Below the pieces are notes generated by a model. It ran no database searches and was not told where the DNA came from. It was given only the letters and a program-made list of their open reading frames with translations. DNA of 32,462 nt from an uncultured beta proteobacterium (GTDB lineage Bacteria; Pseudomonadota; Gammaproteobacteria; Burkholderiales; Burkholderiaceae_B). A program made the position numbers and the translations under genes. The stretch spans positions 1-32,462 of the forward strand of contig CAIJKV010000313.1 of NCBI GenBank assembly GCA_903821335.1. The letters are read 5' to 3'. This document shows positions 29,506 to 32,462 of the stretch, one piece after another; within the stretch, counting starts at the first letter, position 1; the number at the start of each line of letters is the position of its first letter.

Positions 29506-30861
29506 ATGAAGAATACGATCAGAATCGGAGCAGGTGCCGCGTGGTGGGGAGACCGCGTCGAACCTGCTGCATTGAATGCAGAGAAAGGTGAGCTGGATTA
29601 CCTTTGTTTTGAAACGATGGCCGAGGCGACGGTGTCGGCCGCGCAGGTGCGCGCGCGACGCGACCCAAGCTTTGAAGGGTATGACACCTACCTCGATGAC
29701 CGCATGCGAGCGGTATTGCCGGCCTGCATGAAGAACGGCACGAAAATCATTACCAACCAGGGCTGGATCAATCCCGATGCCGCAGCGCGGCGCGTGTTGT
29801 ACTGGTTGAACGAGTTTGGCTACAAGGGAGTGAAGGTCGCGTCGGTAAATGGCAGCCTGATCACCGAGCATGTCCTGGCGCTGACCGATCGCATTCTTGA
29901 GAATGGTCAGCCAACGTCCACCTTGCAATCAACGCTCATTTCGGCCGAAGCCTATCTGGGCGCAGAGCCTATTGTCGAGGCACTCAAGGCGGGCGCGCAG
30001 ATCGTGATTACAGGGCGCGTGGCGGACCCGTCGATTTTTCTCGCACCGATGATGTATGAGTTTGAGTGGGATCCGCTTGATCACGTCAAACTTGGACAGG
30101 GCACCGGGATTGGTCATTTACTGGAATGCGGCGCGCAGGTTACGGGCGGATATTTTTCAGACCCTGGTTTCAAGGACGTGCCAGAGCCCTGGAATTTTGG
30201 CTTTCCGATTGCGGAAGTGAGCCGGGATGGCAGTACCGTGATTACCAAGGTGGCCGGAACCGGGGGGGCTGTGAATCTGCGCACCGTCAAGGAACAGATG
30301 TTGTACGAAGTGCATGACCCCGCGAATTACCTGACGCCGGATGTCGTCGTGGATTTCACCACGGCCAAGATTGAGCAGGTCGGACCTGATCGTGTGCGGG
30401 TGACAAACATCGGCGGCAAGCCGCGAACGCCGACACTTAAAGTATCGATCGGTTGCACCGAAGGGTTTATTGGCGAGGACATGTTCTTTTACGCGGGGCC
30501 CGGTGCGTTGCGTCGCGCCCAGCTTGCCAAGCGCGTGCTCGAAGAACGATTCAAGATCGTTAAGCTCGACGCCGAAGAGATCCGTATCGACTATCTGGGG
30601 TTGAATGCGATACACGGCGATGCGACGCCAGCGTGGGCACCAGAGCCTTACGAGATCGCCGTGCGGGTCGCGGCGCGTACGCGCACGCGCGCTGAGGCGA
30701 CCAAAGTTGGCCGGGAAGTCGACGGCATGGCTGTGTCGGGTATTGCCCATACGGGCAAGAGAGTGCCGCATCAGGATCGGACGCGCGAAGTGATTGGTGT
30801 CTGGTCCGCACTGGTGCCGCGCGAACGCGTACCCGCGTCCGTAAGTTACTTCGAGAGCTGA
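29506..30861 (+). CDS. AtuA-family protein (DUF1446), large part
   Basis: This 451-residue protein belongs to the family of Pseudomonas AtuA, encoded in the citronellol/acyclic-terpene utilisation cluster; the biochemical role of the family is unsettled. Hallmarks are the N-terminal IRIGAGAAWWGDR, GELDYLCFETMAEAT, KIITNQGWINPDAAA, VITGRVADPSIFLAPM, HLLECGAQVTGGYFSDPG and the central GTGGAVNLRTVKEQMLYEV. AtuA itself carries a small C-terminal domain that here is a separate gene 3 bp downstream. The ATG has an AAGGA ribosome binding site. A link to acid or terpenoid breakdown is inferred from the family name and operon. Confidence 0.88.
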   Translation: MKNTIRIGAGAAWWGDRVEPAALNAEKGELDYLCFETMAEATVSAAQVRARRDPSFEGYDTYLDDRMRAVLPACMKNGTKIITNQGWINPDAAARRVLYWLNEFGYKGVKVASVNGSLITEHVLALTDRILENGQPTSTLQSTLISAEAYLGAEPIVEALKAGAQIVITGRVADPSIFLAPMMYEFEWDPLDHVKLGQGTGIGHLLECGAQVTGGYFSDPGFKDVPEPWNFGFPIAEVSRDGSTVITKVAGTGGAVNLRTVKEQMLYEVHDPANYLTPDVVVDFTTAKIEQVGPDRVRVTNIGGKPRTPTLKVSIGCTEGFIGEDMFFYAGPGALRRAQLAKRVLEERFKIVKLDAEEIRIDYLGLNAIHGDATPAWAPEPYEIAVRVAARTRTRAEATKVGREVDGMAVSGIAHTGKRVPHQDRTREVIGVWSALVPRERVPASVSYFES

Positions 30862-30864
30862 GCC

Positions 30865-31227
30865 ATGAAAGTCAAACTTGAGCATGTCGCACATTGCCGT
30901 TCCGGCGACAAGGGAGATACGTCGAATATCGCCGTCTTTGCCTTTGAGCCTGAACTCTATCCGCTGCTGAAAGAGCAGTTGACGGTCGAACGTTTCAAAG
31001 CCTATTACGCTGGCGCAATCAAGGGCCCCGTCACCCGTTATGAGGTCGACAACTTGCACGCGATGAATTTTGTCGCACAGGGCGCGTTGGGCGGCGGGGT
31101 GTCGCGCAGCCTGTGCCTGGACAACTATGGCAAGGCGTTGTCATCCGCGATACTGGGCTTTGAGCTTGATGTTCCCGACGCGTTGCGCCAGCATCTGCAC
31201 GGGCAGCATCTGCTGCCGGGCAGTTAA
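30865..31227 (+). CDS. AtuA-like small protein (C-terminal AtuA domain as a separate gene)
   Basis: This 120-residue protein matches the small ferredoxin-fold-like domain found at the C-terminus of AtuA proteins. Typical elements are LEHVAHCRSGDKGDTSNIAV, VTRYEVDNLHAMNFV and the Gly-rich ALGGGVSRSLCLDNYGKAL followed by LSSAILGFEL. It starts 3 bp after the large AtuA gene, so the two products very likely form one complex. No independent activity is known to me. Confidence 0.85.
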   Translation: MKVKLEHVAHCRSGDKGDTSNIAVFAFEPELYPLLKEQLTVERFKAYYAGAIKGPVTRYEVDNLHAMNFVAQGALGGGVSRSLCLDNYGKALSSAILGFELDVPDALRQHLHGQHLLPGS

Positions 31228-31283
31228 GTTCAACACCCGTCAGCCGCCTTCGGTCGCCGCAGGCGCACAGAGAGGTTGCGTCG

Positions 31284-32366
31284 ATGAATAAGCACACGAT
31301 ACTGATAGCGGGCGCCAGTGGTGTAGTGGGCGCGGCGGCCGTTGAGCACTTCGCGTCCTTGCCGGACTGGGAGGTGATAGCGTTGTCACGCCGGCCGGTG
31401 TCGCAGCCGGCGGGTGTGACGCATGTCAGCGTTGACCTGACCGATGCGCTGGCGTGCCAGCGAGTCTCTGAAAAATTTTCAGGTGTCACGCATCTGTTGT
31501 TTGCTGCGCTCTACGAGTTGCCCGAGCTTGTGGCTGGCTGGCGAGACCCGCGACAGATGATGGTCAACGAGGCGATGCTTCGTAATATCCTGGATGCACT
31601 TGAACCTGCGGCAACGGGGCTGCGGCACGTCACGTTCATGCAGGGCACTAAAGCATATGGCGGTCACGTCGAGCCGGCGCCTGTGCCCTGTAAGGAACGC
31701 TCGCCGCGCCATCGTCATGAAAACTTCTACTGGCTACAGGAAGACCTGATTCGTGCCCGACAGGCTCGGGCGGCGTGGACGTTCACGGTGCTGCGTCCTC
31801 AAGTCGTGTTTGGCTACGCGGTGTCGAGCCCCATGAATGTCGTAGCGGCCATTGGTGCCTATGCGGCAGTTCAGCGCGAGTTGGGGTTGCCGTTGAACTT
31901 CCCGGGCGGAGGACGGTACATCAATGGTGCCAGTGACAGCCGCCTGATCGCGCGTGCGGCAGAATTCGCGGGTACACACGAAATCGCTGCCAATGAAACC
32001 TACAACATCGTCAATGGCGATGTGTTGGTATGGCAAGATATCTGGGGCTCTGTTGCCGAGCGTTTCGGCATGGTGACAGGGTATGACATCCCCTTCTCGC
32101 TGACTTTGGAAATGCCCGCGCACGAGGCGACGTGGGCTCGCATCGTCAAGCGGCATGACTTGAAGCCGGTCACACTCGAGCAACTCATTGGCAGTTCATG
32201 GCAGTTCACGGATCGCGTGCTTGCCCACGGCGTGGCGCATCCGGCTGATTCGGTACTGAGCACGATCAAGTTGCGCCAGCATGGGTTCCAGGAGTGCGAG
32301 GATACCGAGGATTCTCTCGGGTACTGGTTGCACCGCATGCAGGCTGCCAGATTGTTGCCGGGTTAG
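31284..32366 (+). CDS. PRISE-type SDR (progesterone 5-beta-reductase / iridoid-synthase-like)
   Basis: This 360-residue extended SDR has the cofactor motif GASGVVG (10-16) and family-specific blocks: FMQGTKAYGG with the catalytic-type Lys at 123, HENFYWLQEDLI, TFTVLRPQVVFGYAVSSPMN, ETYNIVNGDVLVWQDIW and a C-terminal region like plant 5-beta-reductases. Plant members reduce activated C=C bonds of enones with NADPH. The plant NFYY motif is NFYW here (Y149, W150). The gene is 56 bp after the small AtuA gene and is probably the last of the operon visible. A role reducing an enone intermediate of the imported compound is inference. Confidence 0.85.
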   Translation: MNKHTILIAGASGVVGAAAVEHFASLPDWEVIALSRRPVSQPAGVTHVSVDLTDALACQRVSEKFSGVTHLLFAALYELPELVAGWRDPRQMMVNEAMLRNILDALEPAATGLRHVTFMQGTKAYGGHVEPAPVPCKERSPRHRHENFYWLQEDLIRARQARAAWTFTVLRPQVVFGYAVSSPMNVVAAIGAYAAVQRELGLPLNFPGGGRYINGASDSRLIARAAEFAGTHEIAANETYNIVNGDVLVWQDIWGSVAERFGMVTGYDIPFSLTLEMPAHEATWARIVKRHDLKPVTLEQLIGSSWQFTDRVLAHGVAHPADSVLSTIKLRQHGFQECEDTEDSLGYWLHRMQAARLLPG

Positions 32367-32434
32367 GCGCGGGTATCCGTGTGGGTATCACGCATGTTGA
32401 ATCGATCGTTCCTAAAAATTCTCTGAAGCGAGTC

Positions 32435-32462
32435 ATGAAAAATAGCAAGCATAGCCAATCGC
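32435..32462 (+). CDS. Possible start of a further gene (cut by window edge)
   Basis: An ATG followed by eight open codons (MKNSKHSQS) reaches the window edge. There is only a weak ribosome binding site and nothing recognisable. It may not be a gene. The 68 bp before it (32367-32434) show no clear terminator. Confidence 0.2.

Noticed and set aside
28894-29928. Long minus-strand open frame of 344 codons opposite the hydrolase and AtuA genes
   Set aside because: It covers parts of two well-supported plus-strand genes and reads as low-similarity, His/Gln/Arg-rich shadow sequence.

Overview
The window looks like the replication-origin region of a betaproteobacterium. Burkholderiales is most likely, plausibly near Alcaligenaceae. 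This is judged from the gene order tRNA-Tyr/Gly/Thr-tuf, parB-parA-rsmG-mnmG and mnmE-yidC-yidD-rnpA-rpmH | dnaA-dnaN-gyrB, the parS sequences, and a Liv-type catabolic operon. No search could be run, so the taxonomic call is inference.

Left part (1-5140, all minus strand): the first 56 codons of tuf follow three tRNA genes transcribed from one strong promoter. Then come the chromosome-partition genes parA and parB, preceded by rsmG and mnmG with ATGA stop/start overlaps. The gap upstream of mnmG (5141-5632) holds three parS palindromes. Two of them lie in a degenerate tandem repeat of about 130 bp that also carries DnaA-box-like sites.

Origin part (5633-9644): an AbrB-family membrane protein gene and a divergent YbdL-like methionine aminotransferase gene are followed by an AT-rich gap (7921-8305) with two perfect and three near-perfect DnaA boxes. 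Hand counts of G and C suggest that strand skew changes sign here, so this gap is my best oriC candidate. Next is a short-chain dehydrogenase built like 3-hydroxybutyrate dehydrogenase but with its substrate pocket altered, then a decayed stretch that includes a likely TetR regulator remnant.

Middle (9681-21255): a PAS-PAS-GGDEF-EAL cyclic-di-GMP protein; the minus-strand rpmH-rnpA-yidD-yidC-mnmE cluster (ribosome, tRNA and membrane-insertion functions); and the plus-strand dnaA-dnaN-gyrB replication operon, ended by a two-way terminator. MnmE and MnmG, partners in modifying tRNA U34, are both present.

Right part (21280-end): dcuB, an anaerobic C4-dicarboxylate transporter gene, has an FNR-type box and a perfect 20-bp palindrome in its promoter. 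A SAM methyltransferase gene follows. An eight-gene plus-strand operon then encodes a Liv-type ABC importer (binding protein, permease, a permease-ATPase fusion, ATPase) followed by a cyclase-family hydrolase, an AtuA-family protein split into two genes, and a PRISE-type enone-reductase-like SDR. The operon probably takes up and degrades one organic acid or terpenoid-like compound of unknown identity. It is the best candidate here for an undescribed pathway.
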